Numbered from the stretch's first letter, positions 9,001 to 17,322 are shown. The stretch is 64,000 bases of DNA from Clostridia bacterium (GCA_009929315.1 SAAS01000003.1:62001-126000), one strand, 5' to 3'. The notes: generated from the sequence alone by a model not told the origin. A program made the numbers and translations.

Positions 9001-9581
9001 CCTCAGGCGAGGACGTCAACATCATGGTGTTCGACACCGAGGTTTATTCCAACACAGGCGGACAGGCATCCAAGGCAACACAGATCGGTGCGGTTGCGCA
9101 GTTCGCGGCGGCCGGCAAATCAATTGCCAAAAAGAGCCTTGCCGAGATGGCAATGAGCTATGGCTATATCTACGTCGCTCAGGTCGCAATGGGCGCAAAC
9201 CCCGCGCAGACCCTCAAAGCTATCAAGGAAGCCGAGGAGTATCACGGACCCTCCCTCATCATCGGCTACGCCCCCTGTGAAATGCACTCCATAAAGGGCG
9301 GCATGGTTAACTGCCAGAGCGAGATGAAGAAGGCTGTGGACTGCGGCTATTGGAACATGTTCCGCTTCAATCCCGCACTCAAGGCCGAGAGCAAGAGCCC
9401 CTTCATTCTCGACAGCAAGGCGCCGACAGGCAGCTACCGCGACTTCATAATGAGCGAGGCTCGTTATTCCTCCCTGACACAGGCCTTCCCCGAGAGAGCG
9501 GAGGAACTGTTCTCCGAAGCGGAGGCGAACGCCAAGGCGAGATATGAGCACCTCGAAAAGCTCGCCAAGCTCTACGAATAA
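6048..9581 (+). CDS. nifJ: Pyruvate:ferredoxin (flavodoxin) oxidoreductase
   Basis: This 1177-residue single-chain PFOR oxidatively decarboxylates pyruvate to acetyl-CoA and CO2 and reduces ferredoxin, the central step of anaerobic pyruvate catabolism. Domain order is as in the family: pyrimidine-binding domain from the N-terminus (GIYPITPSSPMA), domain II, the gamma-type domain from about residue 420, a two-[4Fe-4S] ferredoxin domain (CIQCNQCSYVCPH near 696 and CMGCGVCVSTCP near 752), then the TPP domain. The TPP domain carries the proximal cluster cysteines CAGCAET near 817 and GDGWAYDIGFGG near 967. Length matches full-size PFORs. AAAGGAGA precedes the ATG. Codon use is visibly C-ending and biased, as expected for a highly expressed protein. 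It is monocistronic, with a strong terminator. Confidence 0.97.
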   Translation: MARKMKSMDGNTAAAHVSYAFTEVAGIYPITPSSPMADYVNQWSAAGRTNIFGTRVNVAEMQSEAGAAGTVHGSLAAGALTTTYTASQGLLLMIPNMYKIAAELLPCVFHVSARTVATQALNIFGDHSDVMACRQTGFAMLAETNPQEVMDLAAVAHLAAIKSRVPFINFFDGFRTSHEIQKIETWEYDDLAEMCDMDAVEAFRKRSLNPERPVMRGSHENGDVFFQHREAINKYYEAVPGIVEEYMGKVNAKLGTDYKLFNYYGAPDAERVIIAMGSICDVAEEVIDYLTAMGEKVGLIKVRLYRPFVSDKLIAAIPKTAKKIAVLDRTKEPGAIGEPLYMDVVTALANAGMTNSVVGGRYGLGSKDTPPSSVFAVYEELKKDAPLRQFTIGITDDVTNISLEEKPAPSTAAPGTIECKFWGLGGDGTVGANKNSIKIIGDHTNKYVQAYFQYDSKKTGGVTISHLRFGDKPIRSPYYINKADFVACHNPSYIIKGYKMVRDVKPGGVFLINCQWTPEELDRHMPAEAKRYIAKNNINVYTINAIDLAIKLGMGKRTNTILQSAFFTLAKVIPQEEAIGYMKDAATKSYLKKGQDIVDMNHKAIEAGATAFVKVDVPADWADAEKVCVKSTLEGGDKLVNMVEGITLTMAKMDGDSIPVSSFEKHVDGTFELGASAYEKRGVAVSVPTWDFEKCIQCNQCSYVCPHATIRPYALTEAELAAAPEGTKSAAFKAGKGKGVYTFAIAISPLDCMGCGVCVSTCPVKALTMVPQEDELKQQDVFNYMVAKATPKADVEDTTSVKGSQFKTPLLEFSGSCAGCAETAYARLITQVCGDRMYISNATGCSSIWGGPAATSPYTVNKAGKGPAWANSLFEDNAEHGFGLYLGQKAIRNRLAVKVKELMEITTVDSKRAACETYLSTMDDGEANKAAVEVLVSELEKDSDCDYSKEILAGKEYLVKKSVWIFGGDGWAYDIGFGGLDHVLASGEDVNIMVFDTEVYSNTGGQASKATQIGAVAQFAAAGKSIAKKSLAEMAMSYGYIYVAQVAMGANPAQTLKAIKEAEEYHGPSLIIGYAPCEMHSIKGGMVNCQSEMKKAVDCGYWNMFRFNPALKAESKSPFILDSKAPTGSYRDFIMSEARYSSLTQAFPERAEELFSEAEANAKARYEHLEKLAKLYE

Positions 9582-9609
9582 TCGATAGTCTTTGGCATAA
9601 TACAAATAG

Positions 9610-9646
9610 AAAAAACCTGTGTCCGATTCGGACACAGGTTTTTTTG
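9610..9646 (+). terminator. Rho-independent terminator after PFOR (bidirectional)
   Basis: Arms 9610-9625 and 9629-9644 form a 16-bp perfect stem (core CCTGTGTCCG/CGGACACAGG) flanked by A and T runs. It can stop transcription of PFOR and of the convergent DMT gene. Confidence 0.93.
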
Positions 9647-9678
9647 CGGAAAATCTTAAAATCAAATAGTATATTGAA

Positions 9679-10584
9679 TTACAGGTTTAAAAGTATTGTA
9701 GCTACAATCATCAGCCCGATTGCAGCAAACTGCCGTTTTGACAGTTTTTCCTTGAAGAAAAGCAGATTAATTATGTTTACAAGGAGTATTGCCCCGACAG
9801 AATAGAGGGGGAATACTATGAACGCCGGCACAGATGACAGTGCTTTTAACAGGAACTGTGATATAAACTGCATCGGTATTCCGGTAATCAGTCCGAAAAC
9901 AACATCTGAACGTTTAATATTTTTATTCTTCTTAATCATTGCAATAAATGCAAGAATTGTTGAGAAGAAATACAGGTAAAAAACAAACAAGCCCTGAAAT
10001 TGCTCTGTACCGTAAAACTCGTATATTTTCGAGATAAAATCAAGGAAACCGCCAAAAAATAGAGTGCCAAACAGCGCCAGTTTAAGCGTAATGATACTGG
10101 CCTCTTCTTTTTTGAAATATATCAAAACTATGGATAATATTGCAATCAGAACGCCGATTATCTGCATTGTTCTCGGCATCTCTCCGAAAAAAATCACCGA
10201 GAGAATTGCCGGAATCATAACACCTACTTTATTGAATGTGATGGTCATGGCACTGCCGTTGCGGGCGGTTGAGAGTTGTAATATGTAGAGACAAATATAT
10301 GTTACTATACCGCCCAAAATCGCCAGCAAAATCGCGAACGCAGGCGAGGCCGCGGAGGAAAGCTTTATACCCGAGGACACAGAGGCACCAAATTCGGCAA
10401 ACAGGGCTTCAAACCATGAGGCATCAAAAACCTTCTGTCCAAGGATGAAAATGTAGCTGATAATCATCGCACTCAGGCAATTAAATGACGTTACTGCATA
10501 TCGGTTTGAGTTTTTACTCTCGGATACCTTAAAAAATACGTTAAGACTGGTAGTACATATTATAGCAAGCAGCAAAAATACCAT
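9679..10584 (-). CDS. DMT-superfamily (EamA-type) transporter
   Basis: The start is set at ATG 10584, with GGAGGAG 8 nt upstream; an in-frame extension to 10647 would overlap the promoter. The 301-residue product has about ten hydrophobic helices in two EamA-like halves and an internal charged loop. It is an inner-membrane transporter of unknown substrate. It is only distantly similar to the DMT protein at 1449-2342 and has no functional partner next to it. Confidence 0.85.
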   Translation of the reverse strand: MVFLLLAIICTTSLNVFFKVSESKNSNRYAVTSFNCLSAMIISYIFILGQKVFDASWFEALFAEFGASVSSGIKLSSAASPAFAILLAILGGIVTYICLYILQLSTARNGSAMTITFNKVGVMIPAILSVIFFGEMPRTMQIIGVLIAILSIVLIYFKKEEASIITLKLALFGTLFFGGFLDFISKIYEFYGTEQFQGLFVFYLYFFSTILAFIAMIKKNKNIKRSDVVFGLITGIPMQFISQFLLKALSSVPAFIVFPLYSVGAILLVNIINLLFFKEKLSKRQFAAIGLMIVATILLNL

Positions 10585-10637
10585 GGATTGTCTCCTCCGG
10601 ATAAGCACAATTATTTGTAAAGTCAAATAGTAGTGAT

Positions 10638-10666
10638 ATGATAACACAATGTGTATTTGATTTCAA
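10638..10666 (-). promoter_or_regulatory. Promoter of the DMT transporter gene
   Basis: On the minus strand TTGAAA (10661-10666) and TATCAT (10638-10643) have a 17-nt spacer. Confidence 0.55.
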
Positions 10667-10814
10667 TAGAATGGCAAAAATGTTATAGTAAATGTATTTA
10701 CATTATGGTGTTTGACCTGAAAGAGAGGCCAATACTAACCTTTGCCGATATGCGTTAAAGTCTTTGAAATCTTCCGACTATTGTGAAGACTGTTGTGAAA
10801 CTTATTTTTTTGGC

Positions 10815-10851
10815 GAAAAAAGAGCCTGTAACCATTTTGGTTACAGGCTCT
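10815..10851 (-). terminator. Terminator of the tRNA-Gln transcript
   Basis: Arms 10821-10833 and 10839-10851 give a 13-bp stem (AGAGCCTGTAACC with its complement), followed on the minus strand by a T run. It begins 6 nt after the tRNA 3' end. Confidence 0.9.
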
Positions 10852-10856
10852 TCGTC

Positions 10857-10930
10857 TGGCAGCGGGAGAAGGATTCGAACCCTCACAAAATGAGTCAGAG
10901 TCATTTGTGCTACCTTTACACAATCCCGCT
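10857..10930 (-). tRNA. tRNA-Gln (anticodon CTG)
   Basis: On the minus strand the 7-bp acceptor AGCGGGA pairs with TCCCGCT. A 5-bp anticodon stem AATGA/TCATT encloses the loop CTCTGAC, with CTG at positions 34-36 reading CAG. The T-arm contains GGTTCGAATCC. Discriminator G and an encoded CCA end are present. It is a single-gene transcript with its own promoter and terminator. Confidence 0.93.
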
Positions 10931-10963
10931 ATATATTAAAAATCAATTGCAGACGCAAGAGTT

Positions 10964-10991
10964 ATTATACTATATTATTCGGCGTTGTCAA
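10964..10991 (-). promoter_or_regulatory. Promoter of tRNA-Gln
   Basis: TTGACA (10986-10991) and TATAAT (10964-10969) on the minus strand, 16-nt spacer, about 27 nt before the mature tRNA 5' end. Confidence 0.75.
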
Positions 10992-11002
10992 GCAAATCGT
11001 TT

Positions 11003-11043
11003 ACAAAAAAAACAAATCTGCGCCCCGCTTTGAGGCGCAGATT
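11003..11043 (-). terminator. Terminator downstream of ireB
   Basis: Arms 11015-11024 and 11034-11043 (AATCTGCGCC / GGCGCAGATT) are followed on the minus strand by a long T run. It separates ireB from the tRNA-Gln promoter. Confidence 0.88.
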
Positions 11044-11067
11044 GTTTTGACTTAAAGCAAGCCTTGC

Positions 11068-11310
11068 CTACTTCTCGAGATAGCTGACAACCAGCTCGTG
11101 CAGCAGCTCGTCTCGGTCAAGACGGCAGATAAGACTGCGGGCGTTATTATAGTTTGTGATATAAGTGGGATCCTCGGACAGAATGTAACCGACGATTTGA
11201 TTTATCGGGTTATAGCCTTTCACAATCAGAGAGTTATAGACGGAGGACAAAATTTCCTTCATTTCCGTCTTATTGTCGATAACATTAAATTTGCGCGTTG
11301 CTTCCTCCAT
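11068..11310 (-). CDS. IreB-family regulatory phosphoprotein (UPF0297)
   Basis: The 80-residue protein has the full family pattern: an N-terminal TRKFNV segment with a Thr near position 5, then [26 protein letters not shown] and a conserved [11 protein letters not shown]. In Enterococcus the homologue IreB is a substrate of the Ser/Thr kinase IreK and modulates cephalosporin tolerance. Start ATG 11310 follows GGGAGG. In many Firmicutes this gene sits with ruvX and a DUF1292 gene; here it is alone, downstream of pheT with its own promoter. Confidence 0.92.
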   Translation of the reverse strand: MEEATRKFNVIDNKTEMKEILSSVYNSLIVKGYNPINQIVGYILSEDPTYITNYNNARSLICRLDRDELLHELVVSYLEK

Positions 11311-11341
11311 ACAGATAGCCTCCCTTCGACTTTGTAACCCT

Positions 11342-11369
11342 ATTATAGCAAAATTATACCAAGTGTAAA
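11342..11369 (-). promoter_or_regulatory. Promoter of ireB
   Basis: TTTACA (11364-11369) and an extended TGCTATAAT -10 (hexamer 11342-11347) on the minus strand with 16 nt between them. Confidence 0.7.
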
Positions 11370-11413
11370 GCGGTCTAATATTACCGTTCAGTTACATTTT
11401 AGCTCAAAAGGGC

Positions 11414-13792
11414 CTATCTTATTACAGCACCGTGAGTTTTTTCGAGTTTTGTGAGGATGGATTTTACAATTTCATCGGAATGTTCGTCGGTAAGCGTCTG
11501 ATCCTTGGCACGGATTGTCAGCGAGAAGGCAACGCTTCGCTTGCCCTCGGGAATCCCGGTTCCTGTATAAACATCGAATAAGCGGACATTTTCAAGATAA
11601 TCTCCGCCTGCCTCATACATCGTGTCGGTAAGAGCCGCCGCCGTAACGGACGAGTCGCACACAACGGCGATGTCGCGCGTCATTGCGGGAAAGCGCGGCA
11701 GAGGCTTATACGTCGGCTCGGCGGAAACGCAGCTTATCATTGCGGAGAGCGCTAGCTCGGCGGTGTAAACGCCGACACTCAGACCATATTCGTCGGCAAC
11801 AGCGGGGTGAGTCTGGCCCATAACGCCGAGAACGGTGCCGCCGCTCATGATCTTGGCATAGCGCCCGGGGTGATAGGAGGGATTATCCGAAACGGCCTCG
11901 AAGCGCACATTTTTGATACGCAGCGCGGCGAAAAGCGCCTCAATGCAACCCTTTAGCTCAAAGAAGCCGGAGTCCTTCCCGAAGGCACCTAAGGTCAAAA
12001 TCATCTGTTCGTCGGCTAGTTCCTTACCGTCCGCGGGCAGGTATATTGTTGCAAGCTCAAAGAGCTTAACGTCCATGTTGCGCTTGGCGAGATTAGTTGC
12101 CAGAACATCCAGCATTGAGGGGAGGGCGGTGGTACGCATTACGCTCGTATCCTCGCCCAAGGGGTTTTGGATGACGAAAGCCTTGCGCAGGGGGCTTTTT
12201 TCGGGCAGATGAATTTTGTCCCAGGCGGTCTTGCTGCCGAAGGAATAGGTCATGACCTCAAAGTAGCCCATGCCGCGGCAAACTGAGCTTATTTCGCGCT
12301 CGAATTTCTGCTTTGGGGAGAAGCCGCCACGGGTGGTGGTGCCGCTGAAAATAGTCGGCTCAATCTTGTCATAGCCGTAGAAGCGACCGACCTCTTCCGC
12401 AATATCAGCATAGTGCTCGATATCGGAGCGGAAGGAGGGTACACAGATCATGTTTCCGTCCATGGTGAAGTCAAGCTTTTCGAGGACCTTAACCATGAAA
12501 TAGCGGTCAAGGTCAGTTCCCAAAAGCGCGTTAATACGCCCCGGCTCAAGCGGCAGACGAAACTCCTTAGGAGAAGCCGCAACGATGTCGATAACACCGT
12601 CAAGCACTTCGCCCGCACCGAGAAGCTCAATCAGCTCGCAGGCGCGCTCGGCGGCGGGAACGGTGTTCATGGGGTCAAGTCCTTTTTCAAAACGTCCCGA
12701 AGCGTCGGTGCGCATGCCCAGAGCAATTGCGGTTTTGCGCACGGAGGTGCCGTTGAAGTTGGCGGATTCAAAGACTATGGTGTTGGTTTTTTCGGTAATC
12801 TCGCTGTTGCCACCGCCCATAACGCCCGCAAGACCGATGGGGTCATGCGCATCTGCGATGACGAGCATTTCTGGGCTTATTGCGCGGTCCTTATCGTCCA
12901 GGGTTTTCAAAACCTCGCCCTCAACGGCGCGGCGCACGACAATCTTGCCGCCCTTCACGCAGGAATAATCGAAGGCGTGCATAGGCTGACCGTACTCAAG
13001 CATAACATAGTTTGTGATATCGACGATGTTGTTGATGGGGCGCACGCCGCTGGCGCGAAGTCTGCGGCGCATCCAGGCGGGGGAGGGGGCAATTTTAATA
13101 TTCTTGACCATCTTCGCCGTATAGCGCGGACAGAGCTTCGAGTCCTCGATTTCAACTTGAAGGAAGTCCGATATGTCGCCTGCGCCGCCGCTTACATGCG
13201 GCTTGTGCAGACTAAGCTCCGTGCCGAAGGTCGCCGCGCTCTCGCGCGCAAGACCGATAACGGAAAGACAGTCGGGGCGGTTGCTCGTGATTTCAAACTC
13301 GATAACGCTGTCGTTAAGACCGAGAACGGCCTTAATATCGTCGCCCGTCTTGCAGGGTTCCTGAAGAATAAAAATGCCGTTTTCAATAGCGTATGGGTAG
13401 TCGTGAATGTCAAGTCCAAGCTCTTTCAAGGAGCATAGCATGCCCTGCGATTCAACGCCGCGCAGCGCTCCCGTGTGAATCGTAATGCCGCCGGGGAGAG
13501 TTGAACCGTCAACTGCAACGGGAACAAGGTCGTCCTTGCTGATATTTTGTGCGCCGGTTACGATGGTTACGGGCGCGTCCTTACCAAGGTCAACCGTGCA
13601 TACCCACATGTGATCCGAGTTTTCGTGACGGACTATTTTCAGAACCTTGCCGACGACAACTCCCGTTATCTCCTCGCCGATAATTTCCCAGCCCTCAACC
13701 TTGGAACCTGAAAGGGTGAGAGCATCGCTGAACTGTTTGTCTGTGGCTTTAATGTCTGTAAATTCGCCGAGCCATTCGCGTGAAAGTTTCAT
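11414..13792 (-). CDS. pheT: Phenylalanyl-tRNA synthetase beta subunit
   Basis: At 792 residues this is a full-length bacterial PheT. It has an N-terminal tRNA-binding (EMAP-like) domain around residues 40-150, B3/B4 editing domain around 210-390, the B5 domain around 400-475, a catalytic-like core, and the C-terminal anticodon-binding FDX-ACB domain. It pairs with PheS to form the alpha2-beta2 enzyme that charges tRNA-Phe and edits Tyr-tRNA-Phe. It lies 15 nt downstream of pheS behind a GGGGGGAG site and shares the T-box control. No clear terminator follows, so readthrough into ireB is possible. Confidence 0.97.
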   Translation of the reverse strand: MKLSREWLGEFTDIKATDKQFSDALTLSGSKVEGWEIIGEEITGVVVGKVLKIVRHENSDHMWVCTVDLGKDAPVTIVTGAQNISKDDLVPVAVDGSTLPGGITIHTGALRGVESQGMLCSLKELGLDIHDYPYAIENGIFILQEPCKTGDDIKAVLGLNDSVIEFEITSNRPDCLSVIGLARESAATFGTELSLHKPHVSGGAGDISDFLQVEIEDSKLCPRYTAKMVKNIKIAPSPAWMRRRLRASGVRPINNIVDITNYVMLEYGQPMHAFDYSCVKGGKIVVRRAVEGEVLKTLDDKDRAISPEMLVIADAHDPIGLAGVMGGGNSEITEKTNTIVFESANFNGTSVRKTAIALGMRTDASGRFEKGLDPMNTVPAAERACELIELLGAGEVLDGVIDIVAASPKEFRLPLEPGRINALLGTDLDRYFMVKVLEKLDFTMDGNMICVPSFRSDIEHYADIAEEVGRFYGYDKIEPTIFSGTTTRGGFSPKQKFEREISSVCRGMGYFEVMTYSFGSKTAWDKIHLPEKSPLRKAFVIQNPLGEDTSVMRTTALPSMLDVLATNLAKRNMDVKLFELATIYLPADGKELADEQMILTLGAFGKDSGFFELKGCIEALFAALRIKNVRFEAVSDNPSYHPGRYAKIMSGGTVLGVMGQTHPAVADEYGLSVGVYTAELALSAMISCVSAEPTYKPLPRFPAMTRDIAVVCDSSVTAAALTDTMYEAGGDYLENVRLFDVYTGTGIPEGKRSVAFSLTIRAKDQTLTDEHSDEIVKSILTKLEKTHGAVIR

Positions 13793-13807
13793 TTCTGTTC
13801 TCCCCCC

Positions 13808-14833
13808 TTAAAATTGATTCAAAAATCTGACGTCGTTTTCGTAAATCAGACGCAGGTCGCTGATGTTGAAGCGGCGCATAGTCATGCGCTCAAGTCCGAT
13901 ACCGAAGGCAAAGCCCGAATAGACGCTGCTGTCGATTCCGCAGCCCTCCAGCACCTTCGGATGAACCATGCCCGCGCCGAGTAGCTCAATCCAGCCCTCG
14001 CCCTTGCAGACACGGCAGCCCTTGCCGCCGCACTCGAAGCACTGAACGTCAACCTCGCAGCTCGGCTCGGTAAACGGGAAGTGGTGGGGGCGGAAGCGCG
14101 TAACGGTATTTTCACCGTAAAGTCTTTTTACGAGAGTGTTGAGCGTTCCCTTGAGGTCGCCCAAGGTGATACCCTTGTCAACGACCAAGCCCTCGATTTG
14201 GTGGAACATGGGGCTGTGCGTTGCGTCCACCTCATCTTTGCGGTAAACTCTGCCGGGAGAGATTACGCGTATGGGCAGACTCTGGGTTTCCATTACGCGA
14301 ACCTGAACCGGAGAGGTCTGTGTGCGCAAAAGAAGGCTGTCGTCATCCGTGAAATAAAAGGTGTCCTGCCTGTCGCGGGCGGGATGACCCTCGGGCGTGT
14401 TGAGCTTTGTGAAATTATAGTTCTCATATTCGATTTCGGGGCCTTCGGCAATGGTAAAGCCCATGCCGATGAAAATTTCCTTCGCCTCATCCAAAACGGT
14501 GTTGAGGGGGTGCTTTTTCCCGATGTTGACGATCTTGCCGGGCAGAGTGACATCGATTTTTTCGGCGCCGAGGCGAGCCTCAAGCTGCTTTGCGGCCAGC
14601 TCCTCGCGTCTGGAGTCGATGGAACCCGACAGAAGCTCGCGAACCTCGTTGGCAAGCTGACCGATAACCGGGCGCTCCTGTTCGGATAGTCCGCCCATCT
14701 GCTTTAAAATGGCGGTAAGCTCGCCTTTTTTCCCGAGATATTTAACTCTCAGATTCTCTAGCTCATCTATTCCTGCCGCGCAGGAGATTGCGGTGAGCGA
14801 CGCGTCCCTGAGTTCCTGTAATAGTTTTCTCAT
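13808..14833 (-). CDS. pheS: Phenylalanyl-tRNA synthetase alpha subunit
   Basis: The 341-residue catalytic subunit has an N-terminal coiled coil (residues about 1-90) followed by the class II core. Motif 2 is visible around VISPGRVYRKDEVDATHSP, and motif 3 near the C-terminus as GFAFGIGLERMTM. Cysteines in a CFECGGKGCRVCKGEG segment near residue 265 could be a small metal-binding insert, common in clostridial PheS. AAGGAG lies 9 nt before ATG 14833. It is the first gene after the T-box. Confidence 0.97.
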   Translation of the reverse strand: MRKLLQELRDASLTAISCAAGIDELENLRVKYLGKKGELTAILKQMGGLSEQERPVIGQLANEVRELLSGSIDSRREELAAKQLEARLGAEKIDVTLPGKIVNIGKKHPLNTVLDEAKEIFIGMGFTIAEGPEIEYENYNFTKLNTPEGHPARDRQDTFYFTDDDSLLLRTQTSPVQVRVMETQSLPIRVISPGRVYRKDEVDATHSPMFHQIEGLVVDKGITLGDLKGTLNTLVKRLYGENTVTRFRPHHFPFTEPSCEVDVQCFECGGKGCRVCKGEGWIELLGAGMVHPKVLEGCGIDSSVYSGFAFGIGLERMTMRRFNISDLRLIYENDVRFLNQF

Positions 14834-14881
14834 TGAATTTGCTCCTTATATAAGAATTGATTTGCAATTGGTTTTGAAAAT

Positions 14882-15117
14882 AAAAAAGCCCTCCGTCCCC
14901 AAAAACAGGGACGAAAGGAATACTTCCGCGGTACCACCCGAATTCGGCACAAAAAGCGCCGCACTTCTTCCGCCTTTAACGGTGCGGTTCCGCCGATAAT
15001 TAGTCGGCAGCTCAGGGGCGAACCAAATGTCTGTCAGGCAGGGCGCTTTCAGCCGGCGGCGACCCCTCTCTTTAGCAAAACGGTGACATTATTTTCCCCA
15101 TCAAAGCATTTATATTA
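14882..15117 (-). promoter_or_regulatory. T-box leader (tRNA-Phe sensing riboswitch) of pheST
   Basis: On the minus strand the leader contains an AGAGAG/GCTGAAAGC Stem I segment and a specifier TTC (Phe codon, 15020-15022) before CCCCTGAGCTGCC. The T-box sequence TGGTACCGCGG is at 14926-14936. A terminator stem CGTCCC/GGGACG (14894-14913) is followed by a T run (14882-14887). Uncharged tRNA-Phe should stabilise the antiterminator and switch on pheST. The whole 390-nt gap to nnrD is accounted for by this leader and two divergent promoters. Confidence 0.95.
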
Positions 15118-15124
15118 CAAGGTA

Positions 15125-15153
15125 CTTATATCACAAAGCGGCGGATTAGGCAA
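15125..15153 (-). promoter_or_regulatory. Promoter of the pheST T-box transcript
   Basis: TTGCCT (15148-15153) and TATAAG (15125-15130), minus strand, 17-nt spacer. Transcription should start near 15117. Confidence 0.65.
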
Positions 15154-15161
15154 GAATAAAT

Positions 15162-15190
15162 TTGACTAATTATTTATGGAAAGCTATAAT
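15162..15190 (+). promoter_or_regulatory. Promoter of the nnrD-alr-mazF cluster
   Basis: TTGACT (15162-15167) and TATAAT (15185-15190) with 17 nt between. The start near 15197 lies downstream of an upstream in-frame ATG (15176), which excludes that ATG as the nnrD start. Confidence 0.82.
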
Positions 15191-15226
15191 AACATGATAA
15201 TAAGATTGAGGGCGGAGGGGACTTTA

Positions 15227-16741
15227 ATGCGGCTGACAAGCTCAAAAGCCATGCGCGACGCGGACGAGTACGCCATTCATGTTCTGGGCGTACCCTCAAC
15301 CTTACTTATGACAAACGCGGCAAGGGCGATTGCGCTTTCCGCTTTGGAGCTCATGGGAGTTAACAAAAGCGCCGTCATTTTCTGCGGCAGCGGCAACAAC
15401 GGCGGGGACGGAATCGGCGCTGCCGTTTACCTGCTTCGGCGCGGAGTTTTGATTCGCTGTATCCTCGTAGGTGAGCGCTCAAAAATGACCGAGGACTGCG
15501 CCGAAATGGAGCGCAGGCTTGTTGAACTGGGCGGAAAGCTTGAAATTTTCAGTCCCGAGAGCGAGAGAATGGCAAGGCTCTTGGAGGGCGCGGGGGTTAT
15601 TATTGACGCGCTCTTCGGAATCGGGCTAAATGGCGAGCTTCGGGGAAACGCCCTAGCCGCCGTGAAACTCATAAATGAAGCTAATATTCCTGTTGTGTCG
15701 GCGGATATTCCGAGCGGAGTAGAGGCGGATACGGGGCGTATTCTCGGCGACGCGGTTAAAGCTGACATCACCGTGACTTTTACTATGGGGAAAATCGGAC
15801 ATTTCGCGGAGCCCGGCTGTACCTTCTGCGGTGAGCTTCGGGTTGCGGATATCGGAATTCCCGAGGAAGCCTTAAACGGCACAAAATACGACGTTTTTGC
15901 GCTGGGAGCAAAAGAGCTGTCCTTGCCTGAAAGACCGAAAATCAGCCACAAGGGCGACTATGGGAAGCTTCTCATAATCGGCGGAAGCGTCGGCTACACG
16001 GGAGCGCCTCTAATGTGCGCTAAGGCCGCGGCGAGGAGCGGAGCAGGGCTTATCTCACTCGGTGTGCCGAAAAAAATATACGATTTAACCGCGGGAAGGC
16101 TAATCGAACCGATGACCTTTCCGCTCTCGGACGACAGCTACGGAAGACTCAGTATGTCCGCGCTCCCGCAAATCAGAGAAAAGCACAGCGTTTGCGATGT
16201 CTGCGTAATCGGCTGCGGACTGTCGCGCTCGGAGGAGCTGACGGAGCTTGTGCGGACGATTTTGCGCAAGAGCGAAAAGCAGCTTGTCATTGACGCCGAC
16301 GGACTTTACGCGCTCGGGGACGACCCGCAAATCATAAGCTCGATACACGTTCCGCCGATACTAACGCCGCACGAGGGCGAGTTTAAGCGCCTCGGCGGAG
16401 TGCTCACAGGGGACAGAGTTTCGGACGCGAGAGCCTTTGCGAAAAGCCGAAACTGCGTTTTGGTGCTCAAGGGTCATCATACGATTTGCGCCTTTCCCGA
16501 CGGAGAGGTATATATAATGTCAGGCGGCAATCCCGGGATGGCGAAGGGCGGCAGCGGAGATGTGCTCGCGGGGATAATCGGCGCGCTCCTGTGCCAGCTT
16601 CCTGTTAAACAGGCAGTTATAACTGCCTGCGCCGTTCACGCGGCGGCAGGCGACCTTTGCGCAGAACGCTTGGGTGAATACTCCCTGCTGCCGACTGATA
16701 TAATCGAGGCAATACCCGAAATCATGAAATCAATGAGGTGA
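15227..16741 (+). CDS. nnrD: Bifunctional NAD(P)H-hydrate epimerase / ADP-dependent NAD(P)H-hydrate dehydratase
   Basis: This repair enzyme epimerises and then dehydrates hydrated NAD(P)H (NADHX/NADPHX) back to NAD(P)H. The 504-residue protein has an N-terminal YjeF_N epimerase domain (residues about 5-205; FCGSGNNGGDGIGAA and SADIPSGVEADTG). Its C-terminal ribokinase-like dehydratase domain (about 230-500) has ILTPHEGEFKRL and GGNPGMAKGGSGDVLAGIIG. The start is ATG 15227 behind GGAGGGGA. It begins a cluster with a lipoprotein gene, alr and mazF; the same yjeF-alr association occurs in many Firmicutes. Confidence 0.95.
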   Translation: MRLTSSKAMRDADEYAIHVLGVPSTLLMTNAARAIALSALELMGVNKSAVIFCGSGNNGGDGIGAAVYLLRRGVLIRCILVGERSKMTEDCAEMERRLVELGGKLEIFSPESERMARLLEGAGVIIDALFGIGLNGELRGNALAAVKLINEANIPVVSADIPSGVEADTGRILGDAVKADITVTFTMGKIGHFAEPGCTFCGELRVADIGIPEEALNGTKYDVFALGAKELSLPERPKISHKGDYGKLLIIGGSVGYTGAPLMCAKAAARSGAGLISLGVPKKIYDLTAGRLIEPMTFPLSDDSYGRLSMSALPQIREKHSVCDVCVIGCGLSRSEELTELVRTILRKSEKQLVIDADGLYALGDDPQIISSIHVPPILTPHEGEFKRLGGVLTGDRVSDARAFAKSRNCVLVLKGHHTICAFPDGEVYIMSGGNPGMAKGGSGDVLAGIIGALLCQLPVKQAVITACAVHAAAGDLCAERLGEYSLLPTDIIEAIPEIMKSMR

Positions 16742-16744
16742 AGG

Positions 16745-17308
16745 ATGAAGCAGGCGAAAATGCTTGCACTCACGATATGCCTTTTTATACTCTGCGGATG
16801 CTCGAAATCCGTAAAATATGAGGAAATGTACACAGACTGGCGAGATGCTTTTCTGGCAACCAATGAGCACAGTATCCAAGCCGTGGTTACGGCGCAGGAC
16901 GAGAAAAAAGCCGGAGAATTTACGCTTTTATATACGCTTAACGCCGAGGGGGAAACCGTTGAGGTTTTGGCTCCCGAAATGATTGCGAAGGTTAAAGCGA
17001 GGCTCGAGGACGGCAAGACCGACTTGTCCTACGACGGTGTGATTCTCGAAACAGGCAGCTCTCTTTCCGAGCAGCTCTCGCCGCTTATGTCGCTGGCAAC
17101 CTTCATGGATATCCTTGCCGGGGGACATCCCGAAAACTCATGGCAGGAAAAAAAGGACGGCTCAGTGCTTCTGGTAACCGAGCTTGAAATGCCGGACGGC
17201 ACAATTCTGACACTTTGGCAGAATCAAAGCAATATGAGTCCTGTCTACGCGGATATTCGAAGCGCGGACAGTGTCGAGATAAAAATTAAGTTTACAAAAG
17301 TGGAATAG
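16745..17308 (+). CDS. Lipoprotein of unknown function
   Basis: The 187-residue protein has a signal peptide with lipobox LCGC at Cys19, so it is probably anchored on the outer face of the membrane. The mature part alternates charged strands and reads like a beta-rich LolA/LppX-type curved sheet (a LYTLNAEGETVEVLAPE segment, then a late VTELEMPDGTILTLWQN). The similarity is impressionistic. It begins 3 nt after nnrD, with GAGGTGA overlapping the nnrD stop, and precedes alr by 14 nt, as the positionally equivalent lipoprotein does in Bacillus alr loci. No known function. Confidence 0.8.
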   Translation: MKQAKMLALTICLFILCGCSKSVKYEEMYTDWRDAFLATNEHSIQAVVTAQDEKKAGEFTLLYTLNAEGETVEVLAPEMIAKVKARLEDGKTDLSYDGVILETGSSLSEQLSPLMSLATFMDILAGGHPENSWQEKKDGSVLLVTELEMPDGTILTLWQNQSNMSPVYADIRSADSVEIKIKFTKVE

Positions 17309-17322
17309 ACAGAGGTAAAAAT

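Noticed and set aside
12413..13438. A 341-codon open frame on the plus strand inside pheT
   Set aside because: Antisense to a well-supported gene, low-complexity composition and no family resemblance.
14081..14689. A 202-codon plus-strand frame inside pheS
   Set aside because: Antisense shadow of pheS without start signals.
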